Part shown: piece by piece, positions 12,143-25,018 of the stretch
Position numbering within the stretch: position 1 is the stretch's first letter
Layout of the letters: every line of letters begins with the position of its first letter
Source: Blastomyces gilchristii SLH14081
Lineage: Eukaryota > Ascomycota > Eurotiomycetes > Onygenales > Ajellomycetaceae
Direction: 5' to 3'
NCBI RefSeq assembly: GCF_000003855.2
Contig: NW_003101678.1
Location: 743,493 to 807,492 of the forward strand
Length of the DNA: 64,000 nucleotides
Program-made: the position numbers and the translations under genes
Notes under the pieces: generated by a model
Databases searched by the model: none
Seen by the model: only the letters and a program-made list of their open reading frames with translations
What the model was told of the DNA's origin: nothing

Positions 12143-13846
12143 GGAGGAAGATGCTCGTTCCCCAAAACCCTCCTCTCTAATGAATTGACGTTTATTATAT
12201 ATTTCCCGCAACAGCAATGACACACTCAAAAAGGCCCCAAACCCCCCACCACGCGCCCTGTGACTCCGTGACTCCGTGACAATTTAGACTGACAGACTCC
12301 CGAGCACCAAAACTCTACTCGGGGAATTGATTCCTAGCGACGATGATGCCTTGGCGGGGTGCCGTACCACCGCTACCTGTCACGATATTGCAGGTCTAGG
12401 CTAGGCTAGTTTTTACGCCGAGCACGGGGCTTACTATGCGTAGTGGGCGAATTAGGGTTGGATAAAAAAAGACCTTTCAACCTTGTTGCATCGGAGGACG
12501 GGTATAGACGGACATTCTCTTGAAGTTGTGAGCCATGTGCAGTTGGGGAAATTCTGAGTTTTGCCAGACCCCAGATGTTTTTTGGCGGTGCCTTTTTATA
12601 ACCTTAAACCTTAAATCTGGCCGGGTTTCTGGACCTGGATGAATGTCTCAGACGGACGTCATGCCGAGTTTAGGTTTCGCGCGCATACTAACTTGTAGTG
12701 ATGTATGTAGGAAGAGAGATATTGCGTGATACCTACCGACATTTGGTGAGCACGGTATTATTGCAATGGTAGAGAAGTTGTTATGTCAATTTCAGCTTCT
12801 AACATTACTAGATGTGCTGGTTAGTCCTCTATACTGTGAGATTGAAAATATTTTTCTAATACATGCAACGTTAATTCCTTACAGCTCATTGGTTTCTTAT
12901 GGATGTAACGAACACCTGCTAAATAAAAACCACTGTTAGAAAAACCCATCATACTCAAGAAGCATTCATCAATACCTCGTAACTCTACTTAAAAATCAAA
13001 ACAAAGCGACATCCCCCGGAGAGCGCGCGAGGGATTCGATTGCGAGAGCGGCTAGAGAAGGAACATTAGGTAATAGGAACAGCAACTGTTAAAAAAGAAA
13101 AAGAACTATCTCACACAACGCCGTGAGGTGTTGTTGCTTGTGGCTGCAGATAACCCTCGTGTGTTACCTACCGCGCAAGGGAGGAGGAACATGAGCAAGG
13201 CGAATAGTTTGGATAAAGAAGTGTACGGGAACAGAGTGATTACAAAAGAGAGACATAGTAGCGTGAAGACATTTCAAAACTTCGAAGGAACTCGAAAGGT
13301 AAGGAAGACGGTACAGGGGAGTTTAGAGTACTCTGATAGTGGGTGGTGTTGTGAAAAAGAAAAGGGGGAGAAAGGGAGATACATTTAAGGAACCGTTTTG
13401 ATCGTAACAACCTAGCTGGGAAGTGTATCGGGTTTATTAGTTGTCGCTAGCTGACCGGCGATGAGAATTATCGCAAAAGTTAAGAAGCTTAAAAAAAAAT
13501 AGAGGAGCTTAAGTATGAGGCTGCAAGGGGAGGAGAGGGCTATAATGCGGATACAGTACGCAAGAGGAACGCTCAGAAAGAACCACTGCACCTAACAAAC
13601 ACACGCAAACACACATCCTCCCCCCCTCCCCCCCTCCCCTCTCCGCTACCCTAAAAGACTCTTGCAAACAAAGCCCAAGCAACTTCCCTTCCAGTTGCTT
13701 TATGCATGGCAACACGTTCCCCATCCTATCGTATCCTGTCGTTATCCTATCAATTTCACACCACAACACAAACCCGCTCACATCTTAATAAGTAAAACAT
13801 CTTAATAAGTAAAAACGCTGTAGCAAACACAAGACACAAACCAAAT
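11820..13846. other. intergenic, 2.0 kb, low complexity
   Basis: Lies between the aminotransferase start and the end of the GYF gene. It holds a T run followed directly by an A run near 12,103-12,142, a GTGACTCC triplication near 12,260, and a tandem TTAATAAGTAAAA pair at 13,784-13,814. Only short featureless frames. No gene supported. Confidence 0.55.
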
Positions 13847-16800
13847 CTACCGCTTCCCTTTCTTCTTCGCCGCCACAACCTTAAACGGCGCATTACTCGT
13901 GTCCTCGCGATGGGCAGCAGATTGGCTTCCCTTCTTCGCAACTTCGTTCCAGCCGTCAGAGCCATTGGAGTCTGGCACGGTGCCGAACCCATTGCTGCCG
14001 GCATTCAGGGATGCGGGGTCGACGACGCCCTTATCAGCCAGTTTGCGGCGACGGACGAATTCTTCGGCGAAGCGGCGACCGTCGAGCGTTTGTGAGTTAG
14101 CGTAGACTGAGTCGGAGATAATTTCTGTCTCAGGGGGGAGGAGAAGGAGTTGTTGGACGAAATCGTCGACTGGAGAGTTTGAATTTTCTGTTAGTCTGCT
14201 TATGGGATATATTTTCGGCGAACAATAAGGTTCTAGTGTGAAAAGGGCAGGAAATATAGACGTACCATTGATAGAGCTATTCAGCCCCTTGCCCAAGGCA
14301 TTCTTAGCCCATTTCATAAGCTCCTCAACTGGCTTATTTGTATTGGTAACCTGAGCCGAACCCAGCGCGGATGGTCTTGTGAGGACGGTTGGTCTCGGTT
14401 TTGCTGCCGCCGCGGGGGCCACAGGAATGGTTCTTAGCCCAGCCGGTGCGGTAGGTGGAGGTTTTGCCTTTCCACCAGCTCCAACTGTTGTCCAAGCTCC
14501 TGCGGGCGCTGTTGGTGATGCAACCTTGCTTGCAAGATCGGCATAGCGCTTACCCGCAGAAGCGACTGGTGAGCTTACAGCAGCAGCAGCCTGAGGATTG
14601 TTTACTACAGTCAGACGCTGTTTGCGAGCCTCCTCCTCCTTCTGGATTTGGGCTAGCGTCTTCTTGGGCGCAGAAACGGTTGCACTAGGTTGTGGTTTTC
14701 CGCCTCCAGGCTGCTTCGCCCATACCGAACCAGCGGCGGATGGAGGTGTGGCGGGAGACCCACTACTCGCCCAGTTCGCAGTTGATGGTAGCCCTGGAGC
14801 TGGAGCCGGGGGTTGATTTGCACGTTCCTGTTCTGCAAGTGCACGTCTGGCAGCAGCTGCAGCCTCCTCCAGTTTAGCGGCTTTGCGAGCTTCGGCTTCT
14901 TGGATTTCCTTCAAAGAAGGTCCTCTTGGTGCCTCGATGGTTTCCTTTGCCCACGGAGCGATTGACGTGGTTGGGGTCTCAATTGGTGTCTGGTTCTGCG
15001 ATCTGGAACTTGCTGCTAGAGTATCTGCAACATTTTGTCGATTGCGTTGTGCAGCAGGAGCCGGGAGGGGGGACTGTGATGGTGGTGGCGGGAAAGGTTG
15101 AGGCATACCGCTATCTACTTTAACCCACGGGGACTCCGTTTGAACGGTTGGAGTCTGTGTTTGCTGTTGCTGCTGATGCTGTCGCTGTCGCTGAGCAGAT
15201 GCTGCCTTTTGTACCTGTTGAGAGAGAGAGAGGGGTTCTTGCCCTCGTTGCTGAGTGTGTTCCTGTTTCGGGGGTTGTTGCATTCCTGGTTTGGAAATGT
15301 CATCATGGCGCTCAAATTCGTCTCCAGCTGGCATTGTCGGGGGATGTGTCGGCAGCCCTTCAGTCCTTCTAACAATGTCATCATCTGTTTGCCGTCTTAG
15401 CGCATGAAACTGCCGCAAACGTTCATCGCGGGCTTGTTGGTCAAACATAGAATCTCCCTTGGCTTTGTCAAATTGCTCTTGTTCCTGCTGTAAACGAGCT
15501 CTATCTTGGAGCATGGTTGCAACTTGCTGAGACTGCGCGACATTTTCTTGTTGCCTTGCCCCAAAAGAAGGGCCGGTATTGAAGGGGAACTGAGACTGGC
15601 GATTGATGTTCAAACGATCAACCAAACTTGGGAGCTCTTCCTGGCCAGCCATCATATCCTGTGGAAGCATCTGAGGCGGCACGTTGGGCATGTTCGGTTG
15701 TCGCATAGCGGGTTCGAAATAACCAGGGACGGCTTGAGGTGGTTGGATGGGCCCTTGGATAGGAGATGGCTGGTACCCTCCTGGTGAGGTGATGCTGCCA
15801 AAACTTGGCTGGCTGTGGAGGCTGTGGGCGCTGGAGTGGTGTTGTAGCTGGGGATGCATGGTAGTATGAGGAGTATTCTGCATGGCCATCTGCTTCATAA
15901 GGACTTGTTGCTGGGCAAGATGTTCTTTCTGCCTTGCCATCAAATACTGTTCCTCCTGCTTTCTCCTTTCCAGCGCATTTTGCTGGTCAGCGGTAAGAGT
16001 TGTGCCAAAACTGGGGAAGCTGGTAGGGAACGGAGGCTGCGCGACACCAGATTGAGATGCCGATGCACCCCAAGGACCAGTTTGATTGGAAGGGGGGCCG
16101 TGAGCAACTCCGATCTGGGGTACAAGGAAAGGCTCTCGAGAGTTGCCTATACGCCGAACAAGTTGAGCAAGTGGTTCATACTCCGCATCCTCTAACTTCT
16201 TCACTTGAAGTTCTGCGGTAAAGAAACCTGCTTTGAACCAATCGTGCATCTCGAGTCCAGACCACGGCCCTTGGGTGTTGCCTTGGGGGTCGCGATAGAT
16301 CCAGCGCATGCGATCTGGCATCACCATTTGTCGCTGTTGCGATGTTGGAAGCTGGGTGTTTGATGAACTCGCACTGGAATGGCTTTGACCAGGCTGGGAA
16401 GTGCCGTCCGCAGAGGATTGGGAAGGTGGAATTGAACTTTGTGCGGTGGTGGATGGTGCAGGGGGCTGGGAAGATGGAACCGAAATGGGTTGACTTCCCG
16501 GGCCAGGTTTATCGCCGGATAAAAAGGCCTCTCTTCCAAGGTCAATGCCACCAAGGGGAGAGAAGAGACCGCCAGAACGAGTAGCTTGGTCAGTGTCTCT
16601 CCTCGTAATGCCAGTGTCAAAGGGGCTGGTACTGGAAACATTCCTGTTATCACCCTGCTGCCTCATCGAACTTTCAATTCCAGTGGAATCCGGGCGTGCT
16701 TGTTCACCACGCATTTGGTCCTGCATTGCGGGAGGAAATAGAGATCCCATTTTACTTGTGCGACTAGCACTAGGAAGGCTAGTATGTGATCCAAAAAAGC

Positions 16801-18971
16801 CACCTCCACCAAGAGTCGCCAGGCTAGGGGACTGCAAATCTGCCATTGATCCAAAAATAGGATCGCCGAATCCGGACCCAAAGCCAGTTCGCTCCCGGGT
16901 GGGAGTACCAGAAGCTGCGCTAGTAGGCCAGCCGCCAGCAGACCCGAGTGATGACATGCCACCTAGACCGGTCAAATTTGGGAAACCCCGGCCTGCACCG
17001 ACGCTCGAGGTTTGGCTACGATCACCCGCTGATGCGTCTACCGTCGACCCACCTCGACGGATAGAACCAAACCCACTCATTCCAGGATCTTCAGGGATGT
17101 CACTCAGGCCTGGCAGATGGGCATGTTGGATATCAGAACCGTCTGTGTCGATGTCGTCAGTATCGGCCCTCTCGCCATGTGGACTTTGGTAGGGGTTCGT
17201 ATTGGTTGGGCTCATTGGCTCGTGGGCATGGTGATTGGGAGTCTGAGCTGGTTGGCTTTGCTGGTTTACGATGTCTCGGAAAGTGGGTCCACTCGATGCC
17301 ATTCCGAAGGAGAGGCCAAACTGATCGATCCCTGGCGCAGAAGTTGAAGTCGCTGGAGCATCAAGGTCCTGGCCACCAAGCGCCGCACTTCCGCTCCGTG
17401 GTTCATCACCAAATGGGTTAGTCTCACTGCGAGCCGGACGTGTCTTTATGCCTTCTCCCCACGGTGGTTGCTGCTGTTGTGGTGGTGGCGGACTCGAATC
17501 CTCAACTTCAGGGAGGCGATCCAGGGCAGATAAAGACGATTTCTCTTTAATACTCGATCCAATATCTTCTGAGCTATCCTTAGACAACAGACCCTTGAAC
17601 CGACTTTCCCCCCGCAGGCTACCGAAGCCGGACTTTTTGTCACTAGCTCCGGCACTGCCGCTCATCGGCCCCAGGGAAAAGTTGCCAAATGCGCCCATTG
17701 GCGAAAATGCTGAACCGTGGGATGAGGATGGCCATGGGGAAGTTGAGGCATTTGAACTTGTGCCGATAGGGCCCGTGGTGCTACGCTTCAAGGTGCCAAA
17801 CGGAGAGCTTATACCAAGGTCAGCATCGCGACCACTGTTTTCCTTATCCCTCTCGTCTAGTTTTGCTTCTGCTTCTCGGAAATCGGTCTTTCGGCGAAGC
17901 AGCGAGGGTGGTGGGGTTGATATAGTTATATCGTCCCGGAAGAAACGAGAAGTACCCGTGGGGGACATGGGATTTCCTGAAGAATCTCCAGTGCCACGGC
18001 GTCGCGGGACAGTTCGCGCAGATCCAGGAGATGACGTGTTGAAGGATCCAAGATGGGACTGGGAATGGGACACGGATCCCTTACGGGCGATATTGACGGC
18101 ACCGGAGGCATCCTTTGATCCGCTCTGAGGAGGGGGTTTCAGCGGGGAGTTGACAGAGCCAGAAAATAACTAGCAAAGAAAATTCTAGTGAGCATTTGTA
18201 CAGGCATTCGATCACCGGGTTACAACATACATCTTTTTCTTCATCGTTCATTTCAGTCAATGCCAAGGGCTGAACCTGTCCGCTATGATCCCAGCAAACC
18301 TCAGGACCAGTGGTTCCGTCATTCATGTCCTCCCGTTTAGTCCAACTACCATTAACGGACGTGGGGATTTCATCGCGGGGATTCCAGTCGGCCATAAAAT
18401 AATCGGATATATGTTTCCCCCAGCTCCCTGGGTCCTGTTGACTCTTGTAGAGATTTAGAAGTTGGTCCTTGGAGTACCTGCTATCATTGGGGTTGCTACG
18501 CGGGGAGCTGGGCTGATAATTAGAACTAAGGTGGGGGGGAATATAGGCTGCAACGGGAGGGGTAGAGGTAGAGGACGTGGTTTGCGCGGTCTCTCGGGTG
18601 TGAGAATTGTTAGTTGCAAGGGACGGACGGCGGAAGGTTTGGGTAGCTCCGTTCATACGGGTGCGAGACCTAGCACGAAAAAAAAAAAAAAGAAAAATAT
18701 ATGAAATTAGCTCCCTTGTCCCCACGACAAGACACACAAACTAGTAGACACGACGGGTGATAATCTATGATGCCAGCTCCTCGAGTAAAAGAGAGAGGGA
18801 CAACTAGGTGCCAGAATAACAGCTAGGGATCAAACAAATAGAGAAGGAAAAAGCAATGAAAAGGGCAATGTTTTACCATTCCCCACCGCCGATTCCGTCT
18901 TTTCTTAAACCAGAATCATGGGCGTTACCAGCTGCCGCAGAGGCAAAACTCGATGGAAGAGGTGAAGGCAT
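13847..18971 (-). CDS. GYF-domain protein (Smy2/Syh1-like), about 1586 aa
   Basis: Large, mostly disordered protein with one GYF domain, the adaptor fold that binds proline-rich peptides; yeast Smy2/Syh1 relatives act in COPII- and mRNA-linked processes. Exons are 18877-18971, 18231-18669, 14266-18169 and 13847-14169, with introns at 18670-18876, 18170-18230 and 14170-14265. The start MPSPLPSSFASAAAGNAHDS opens a conserved N-terminus that continues after intron 1 as TQTFRRPSLA. The GYF domain is at about residues 797-850 (MRWIYRDPQGNTQGPWSGL, then EMHDWFKAGFF), with the GPW-x-GxxMxxWxxxGxF core intact. It is followed by Q-rich coiled-coil segments, P/A-rich stretches and a lysine-rich end (AAKKKGKR). 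The last intron is 96 nt with no stop, so retention would add 32 residues. Intron 1 has a T run near its acceptor. Confidence 0.92.
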
Positions 18972-20857
18972 GATGTACTAGCTAACTCTGGGATATTGGT
19001 TATCCACAGACGTCTACAAAAGACGTGTAGACAGCAATGGAGAATTTGGGATTTTGGGGGTGTGTGTGTCGCGGTTACCGGCGAAGAACAAATTAAAAAA
19101 ATAAGGCGAGCTGTCAGACGACGAGCACGGGGGGTAAAGAGAAGTTAAAAACGATGGTTCAAGATGTAAGAGGAAGAAGAGCTTGCTGGAGGTAATACGT
19201 GGCGTAGCTTCGTGTGTACAAGGCGCTGGAGATGAAGACGGGTGGTTTGGGACGCGGGCGGAAATCGAGCAGAGTGGACGTTGGAAGTTCTTCGTTTCGG
19301 GCGATGAGTGAGGCGGTGGTGGTGGAGAGGGAGAAAAAAAGGGCCGGTCAGGCCAATCGCAGGCGGCGCGTGGCAGTATTGCCGAACCTAACTACAGCCA
19401 CGCCAATTCTGCCCTGCGTAAAAATTCTAAAGGCTAGGAGGCGTTAGTTAAATAACTTAACCCAACCATTATTATTAAACCCCATATTTACATAAGTTAC
19501 TACGTCGACGAACTTACCACTACAGAGTTGCTAAAAGTTACTGCTTACGGATTGCAACGCTCTTGACTTCAACTGTGCAGAGGATTTATGCTAACAGGCG
19601 AAATGAGGAATATACCAGGATAATGCCTCCTCTTTTGACTTGAAATAAATAAGCAGGAAAATCCTTCCGCACAGCACAGATTACTAACTATCCCCATTAC
19701 ATAGTTGCAAACATGAAAAACATTCGAGAAAGTCGTGCCAAAGAAACGAAATGAAATGAAATGAAATGAGACGAATGCAATCTATCCGCTGGTTCATGGA
19801 CAGAAGAGCCAGCATTTCCAAGCACCAAGGACTGCAGCTTTCAGGAATTCAAAATTCCAGGCCCTTGAGCTTCGGGCGTAGAATGAGAGGGAGCATGTTT
19901 TTTTCCATACCTCTTATTACTCGCAACCTTTTCGGGTTTTCTGCTCCATTCCAAGGACAGCATCTCCAAGGCTGCCCATTCTAGGCATTTGAATATCTCG
20001 CTTCGAAATTGTCTCTTGAACCTTGTTGGGAGTAGGATATCAGGGTAGTGCGTGGTATGCCGTGTTGCCACGCACCCGCCATCCAAATATTTCTGGCTAA
20101 TATCAACATCCTCCAGGAGAAATTCATCTCCTCTTCTATGTTTTGCCAGGTACTCCGGCTCTGTATACTGAAAATTAGATGACTACCCCCACCTGTATAG
20201 CTGCGAAGGACTGCTATTTTTCAAACTGCCTGTCAGACCATCTCAAGGTTGTTAAACAGTTTTGTTGCGTGGCCCAATTACTCTATAGTCAGTCCCACGC
20301 ACCCATCCCCCTTGCCTACTCTAACTGTAGATAGACACAGACTCCCGGGTGATATAGGCAGTTATCCCTCCAGAAGGACGATACAGCCTCAATGCCTCCC
20401 GCTAAACATGGTCAAACATCATCATCGCAAACCTTCGTGACGTTGCATCGAATCAGCAGCATGTTTGCCTGGTTTCCTGAGCAGCTCCCTAGCTATCCCA
20501 TATAAAAAACATAGCTATCTGTTGGCATGTTTGCCAATGCTCAACACATATTCTTTTCGATATACTCTCAATATTCTACTATGCTCCATGTTTCCCAATC
20601 TTTCTCAGGCTCGGTGTCGAGAAAATGGCGGCAGACAGTTACATGGTATTAAGCAAACACTGTTATGTTTAGCTGTTACTTGAAGGCAAATGTCTCAATG
20701 GCTATATATGCTTATAGCTCCCATCTACGCCCTTTCTTGTATGAATTTTCTGATTTGTTTTTCTTTATGCATCCTCATTGTTCAACAATGCCTGCCGTTG
20801 CTCCCTAAAACCTCCGACTGTGAATTTAGTCTGTCATCGTGCTGAAAATAACACACC
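18972..20857. other. divergent intergenic region, 1.9 kb
   Basis: Between two outward-reading genes. It contains a GAAAT repeat near 19,748-19,768. No coding frame with recognisable features. Confidence 0.5.
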
Positions 20858-21664
20858 ATGCCCTTCCGTTTCGAGCGTGAACACGAAAGACAGTATGGTC
20901 GGTTTTCACTACGTCGTCCAAATCCAGCCGATAGGGCGTCTCAATCTAGACATTCTAATCCATCGACTACTAGTCCCACCCGGGACAACGATTCGAGTTG
21001 GTTTATCACCGAAGTTGAATCTGATGAATGTGAAACTCATCAAGAAGAACACTTTTCTTGGGTCCTGTCTGCGAGATGCAGTCAGGAGCGCTTCTCCTTT
21101 GATTCGCTCACAGAGGATCTTCCAGATTCGAGTTCCTGCACTTGTTTGATATGCTCCCCCATTCGACGCCCAAATTCAGGAAATCATATACGGGGAGACG
21201 AATGCATTCAAAACCCACAAGCTCATGATCGTGATCCTCATGGTGGCTCCCGTCGTCGATGCCGACATGAAGATCCCCGCCGAACCATGAACCCACTCCC
21301 ATCAGACTTCTCTGATAACGATAACCCTGATATCACAACCACCACTGATGACGAAATCCCAGACAGCGACGACGCGATGTTGAACCTCGATAATGCCACT
21401 ACTAGCCCTTCCCGTAATACCCCGGGCGAAAATACACATCGCAGAAACGATAACTACCTCTCCTTCGTAGATGGTATCTTGCAGCGTGAGTTTGCCGATG
21501 AGGCACTGGTCGCTGAATACATGGCTCGGCATCGGCGACAACGAGGACAACCACGACGGGGTCGACAGATGGATCAAAGTCCTAGTGGAAACGGTGATGG
21601 TAACTCTCGTGCTAGAGATGGATCTAGCGAGTCTATGAAGAGGCTGTATCAGTATCGAGAATAG
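20858..21664 (+). CDS. hypothetical protein, 268 aa, acidic/arginine-rich, unrecognised
   Basis: Single uninterrupted frame from an ATG in a favourable context (CACACCATG). The product is hydrophilic and probably largely disordered. The N-terminus is basic (MPFRFEREHERQYGRFSLRR). A small CTCLICS cysteine cluster lies near residue 90. The middle is Asp-rich (DDEIPDSDDA), and a short hydrophobic or amphipathic patch (NYLSFVDGILQREFADEALV) precedes an Arg/Gly-rich tail. Base composition is like the neighbouring genes. A T run follows the stop at once, and an AATAAAG signal lies about 150 bp further on. I do not recognise a family. It could be a lineage-specific protein. I see no signal peptide or membrane segment. 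Confidence 0.6.
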   Translation: MPFRFEREHERQYGRFSLRRPNPADRASQSRHSNPSTTSPTRDNDSSWFITEVESDECETHQEEHFSWVLSARCSQERFSFDSLTEDLPDSSSCTCLICSPIRRPNSGNHIRGDECIQNPQAHDRDPHGGSRRRCRHEDPRRTMNPLPSDFSDNDNPDITTTTDDEIPDSDDAMLNLDNATTSPSRNTPGENTHRRNDNYLSFVDGILQREFADEALVAEYMARHRRQRGQPRRGRQMDQSPSGNGDGNSRARDGSSESMKRLYQYRE

Positions 21665-22967
21665 GTTTTTTTTTTTTTTCCCCTTGCTCTGCTTTGCTCT
21701 CCTTGTCTTTTTGTCAGATTTCCTCTCGTAATCTTGCTATCTCCAGACCACTAGCCACCTGGCCCTTTTCGAAGTCCGACTGCGTTCAGGTAAAATTGTA
21801 AGAAAATAATAAAGAAATGGAAAGCAAAGCCCATTCTCTTGCCTACTTAAATACTTCATCCTATCTCAACATAAGCATCTCACCTATCCGTTTTCATTCT
21901 AAACAAGGTATACGAGCTCTGCACGTAACTACTAATCCCTCCACCCTTAGGCCAAACAGATTCTCCTTAAAATCTGCACCCTAGTAAAAATTATACGTCT
22001 CCATATACTCAACCCGGTGGATAGCAGCAAAAAGAAAACGGAATAACGCACGCAAAGTAGGGGAGGTACAGTAGATAAAGGACCTGAAACTGAAGCCCAG
22101 CTTCATTTTATACCATCTAGATTCAACTGCCTCGTCTCCCTGCTAATTCCGTTTGCGATGGGCTTCCGCTAGACGTACGTGGACAGATTATGTATATCTT
22201 AGTTTAGGGCACCACAGCTGTATTGGGTCCGCGTCACCGCATAAGAACGTGCTCAGGAAACATCAAAATATTTTCATTCTCTGGATGCAAACGGGCTCCC
22301 CCCTCCCTCAACGCGTTGGAAACCGCACACTGTACCTCGTGCCCACATACATGTTAACCATGTCCGGGGGGTGAAATGTCGATAGCAGGAGGCAACTGGG
22401 ATTCATTGCCTAGGTCTCGAGTGTGTCTACTGCGCAGAGGGAAAAATGGAAGTATGTACGAGAGGGGTTAGTTATGGGAATGTCTGACACTAAATATAAC
22501 TTTCACTCCTTATCCTCAGATAACTAGAACACCTCTCATCTTTAGCAAGAGTTAAATGACGCGGTATGATGATTTAAACCGGCGGTTCAGGCGTCAATGT
22601 CGCTGAGATCCAGCCGCGACAGAGCGAGCATATTGGAGTATTTAGATAACAGATATTTAATGCTTCCCCTGTCCTAGCCTTAACTACCCTTCTAGGGCAT
22701 TTGTTGAACAACATTGAACCTTCCTGCAGAACATGCAGAACATGCACAAAAAGCAAAAATAGCCATCGCCATCCCGTTTGCCTAAAATATCCCCATGTCA
22801 AAATAAACTTTCGACTTCCAACTCGCAGCATTTGCTGATGACAAATCCATCTGCCCGACCTTCCTATGTTATGTATGTGATGTTATGTTATGTTGGCGGC
22901 AAATCGGCAGCATCGATGCACCGCAGCCCGGGGATAAAAGGCGGAGTTGAAAGCCGCCGGCCTCAAA
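21665..22967. other. intergenic up to transposon, 1.3 kb
   Basis: 3' region of the hypothetical gene and flank of the transposon. Only short frames. A TGTTATG-type repeat lies at about 22,865-22,892. Nothing else supported. Confidence 0.5.
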
Positions 22968-22969
22968 TA

Positions 22970-23151
22970 TTGTGGCGGACATATTACTTGTGAAAACAGA
23001 ATTTTCCCAGCCCCCCCTGAAAATTAGTAGCAAAACACCACCAAAAAATCAAAATATCCACATTTCTCTAGAATCATTCAATATCATTCAATACACATCT
23101 TTTTCAATCAAATATCATTCAAATACGCGTCTTTCTTATCTTTATCATCAA
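22970..23151 (+). repeat. left terminal inverted repeat (182 bp)
   Basis: Pairs without gaps with the reverse complement of 26,043-26,224. I count eight mismatches, all C/T or A/G transitions. Confidence 0.93.
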
Positions 23152-23183
23152 ATTCACATATATCAATCAACTCTTTTTTCAAT

Positions 23184-24977
23184 ATGCCTCACAACACCCG
23201 TCATTCTGCTGCTTCACAAGCCTGTACAAAGACTTCTACCCTGTGTCTCAGTCTCCTCAAACTACCTGTTCCAGAAGTTCTGGATAATGGAGAGGATTCA
23301 GTCAATGATGAGATGAAGAAGCAGGTGAATGAGAAGAATATAGAGACTCAGTCTGAGAATTCTTGATATCTACAAATCTCTACACCTGAGCCTGACATCT
23401 CATACAGATTGTATGAATAAGTGATTATCAATAAGATAAAGAATTCTGTCAAGATCAAATACTGAACTGTCTCAGTAAATGATTCAACTATCAGCTTCTT
23501 TCATATTCAATATACTGTAGAAAAGATGACTGAGAAGTATATTATAAAACAGATCTGTAAGAAGATGAAAGTTATAGATTATACAGCTGTTATTATATCA
23601 TATAAATGTGAATTTCAGATTAACAAAATCATCATTGAGAAGAAGAAGAATTGAAAGAAGATAATTGATCTTTTAAAGAAGTTATATAAGAAGAAGATGA
23701 GTGATCTTATCATTGAAGTCATCTCTTCTTTCAATCTTCTTAATATCTTAATATTATTTTTAAATACATCTGTAATACACAGTTCTGCAGCTTTTATTAA
23801 AGTATCAGATTTATAATTAGCAACTCAGACATTGACATTAAAAAGAGCTCTTGATATCAAAGAAGAAATAATCTTATCATTCTACAATTCTTATCACTGT
23901 TCTGTTAAATTCTCTTGAATTCATGAAATATCTGATAATGAAAAGTCATCTACACATTCAAGAATCACAGCTATTAGTCAATAACTGAAGAAGATTTGAA
24001 ATTGATAATTAAAGAAATAAGATTCTTTGTAGATTGAACATGAGATAACTGCTCAGTAATATTATCAAAAGATGAATTATTATAACTTTGAGCAGAGTAC
24101 TTGCTGAATAGTATATAATAATACTCATATTCAACTTCTGAGTAGTGAGATTGTAAGTTGAATAGATAATATTAAATGTGATAAAGCAATAGTTGAGACT
24201 TCTTTAAGAAAGATGATAAAATGATTAATAAGTAGAAAGAAGAAGAAGAATTAGAAGAATAAATCTATAACTTCTATATTCAATTCTTCTATACAGACTT
24301 CTCAATTATCAGTAGTTATATTTTCTTCTTGAGCTTCAGCAGCTTCAACTTCATTAAATATGACATTTTCAAGTGAGATAATCAATGTGATGATGATGAA
24401 ATATATAATGAAAGAAATAGAAGAACTGAATTCATAACTATATTATTATTCACATTCAGATCTGCTATTAAATCTTTCATTAAATTCTTCATTGAATTCA
24501 CTGTTGAATTCTTTATCAAATTCTTCATTGAATCTGCTGTTAAATTCTTCATTGAATTTACTATCAAATTCTTTATTAAATCTGCTATTGAACTCTTCAT
24601 TGATTTCACTGTTAACTTCATCAAATTTATCTTCAATTCAAAGCAGTTCAATATCTCAATTTAATGAATAAGCAGATTTATTCTTTGATGAATACTTTAA
24701 ATAATTGACAATCTGAAGACCTAATAAAGCTTCTAATTTATTAGATATCAAGTTTATTCTTTAGAAGAAAGAATTTGAATTGAATTATCTACAGATGTTG
24801 ACAAGAGAACAGTTACTTAATATAAATATTGAGAAGAATATATTTTAAATTATAAGAGATAAATTAAAAAGTTCATTATAGCAGACAAGATTGCAGAAAT
24901 TTAAATCATCTCTATTAACTGCTTATAGTGATGAGAGTAGATCTCATACTGCTTTAATCTCTAAATCTGTATTATAG
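23184..24977 (+). pseudogene. transposon gene 1, unknown function, nonsense-riddled frame of 598 codons
   Basis: Starts ATG at 23184 (MPHNTRHSAASQACTKTSTL) and stays in one frame to 24,977. The first 60 codons are intact, then many TGA/TAA/TAG codons appear, mostly where Trp or Gln would be expected. The product is Lys/Ser/Ile-rich with coiled-coil-like stretches (MTEKYIIKQICKKMK; MIKWLISRKKKKN after allowing for nonsense sites). A leucine/asparagine/serine 12-nt coding minisatellite lies at about 24,456-24,650. I do not recognise a domain. It might be an accessory transposition factor or a cargo gene. It ends about 40 bp from the oppositely oriented transposase. Confidence 0.7.
24456..24650 (+). 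repeat. 12-nt coding minisatellite (Leu-Asn-Ser repeats)
   Basis: Degenerate TTGAATTCTTCA-like units read in the frame of transposon gene 1 as repeated L-N-S-L / L-N-S-S. About 16 units. Confidence 0.8.
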
Positions 24978-25018
24978 TTGAATAAATTGTAATCTGAATC
25001 TTTCTGATTATTATAATA

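Noticed and set aside
16545..17192. 215-codon plus-strand frame inside the GYF gene
   Set aside because: Antisense shadow of low-complexity coding sequence.
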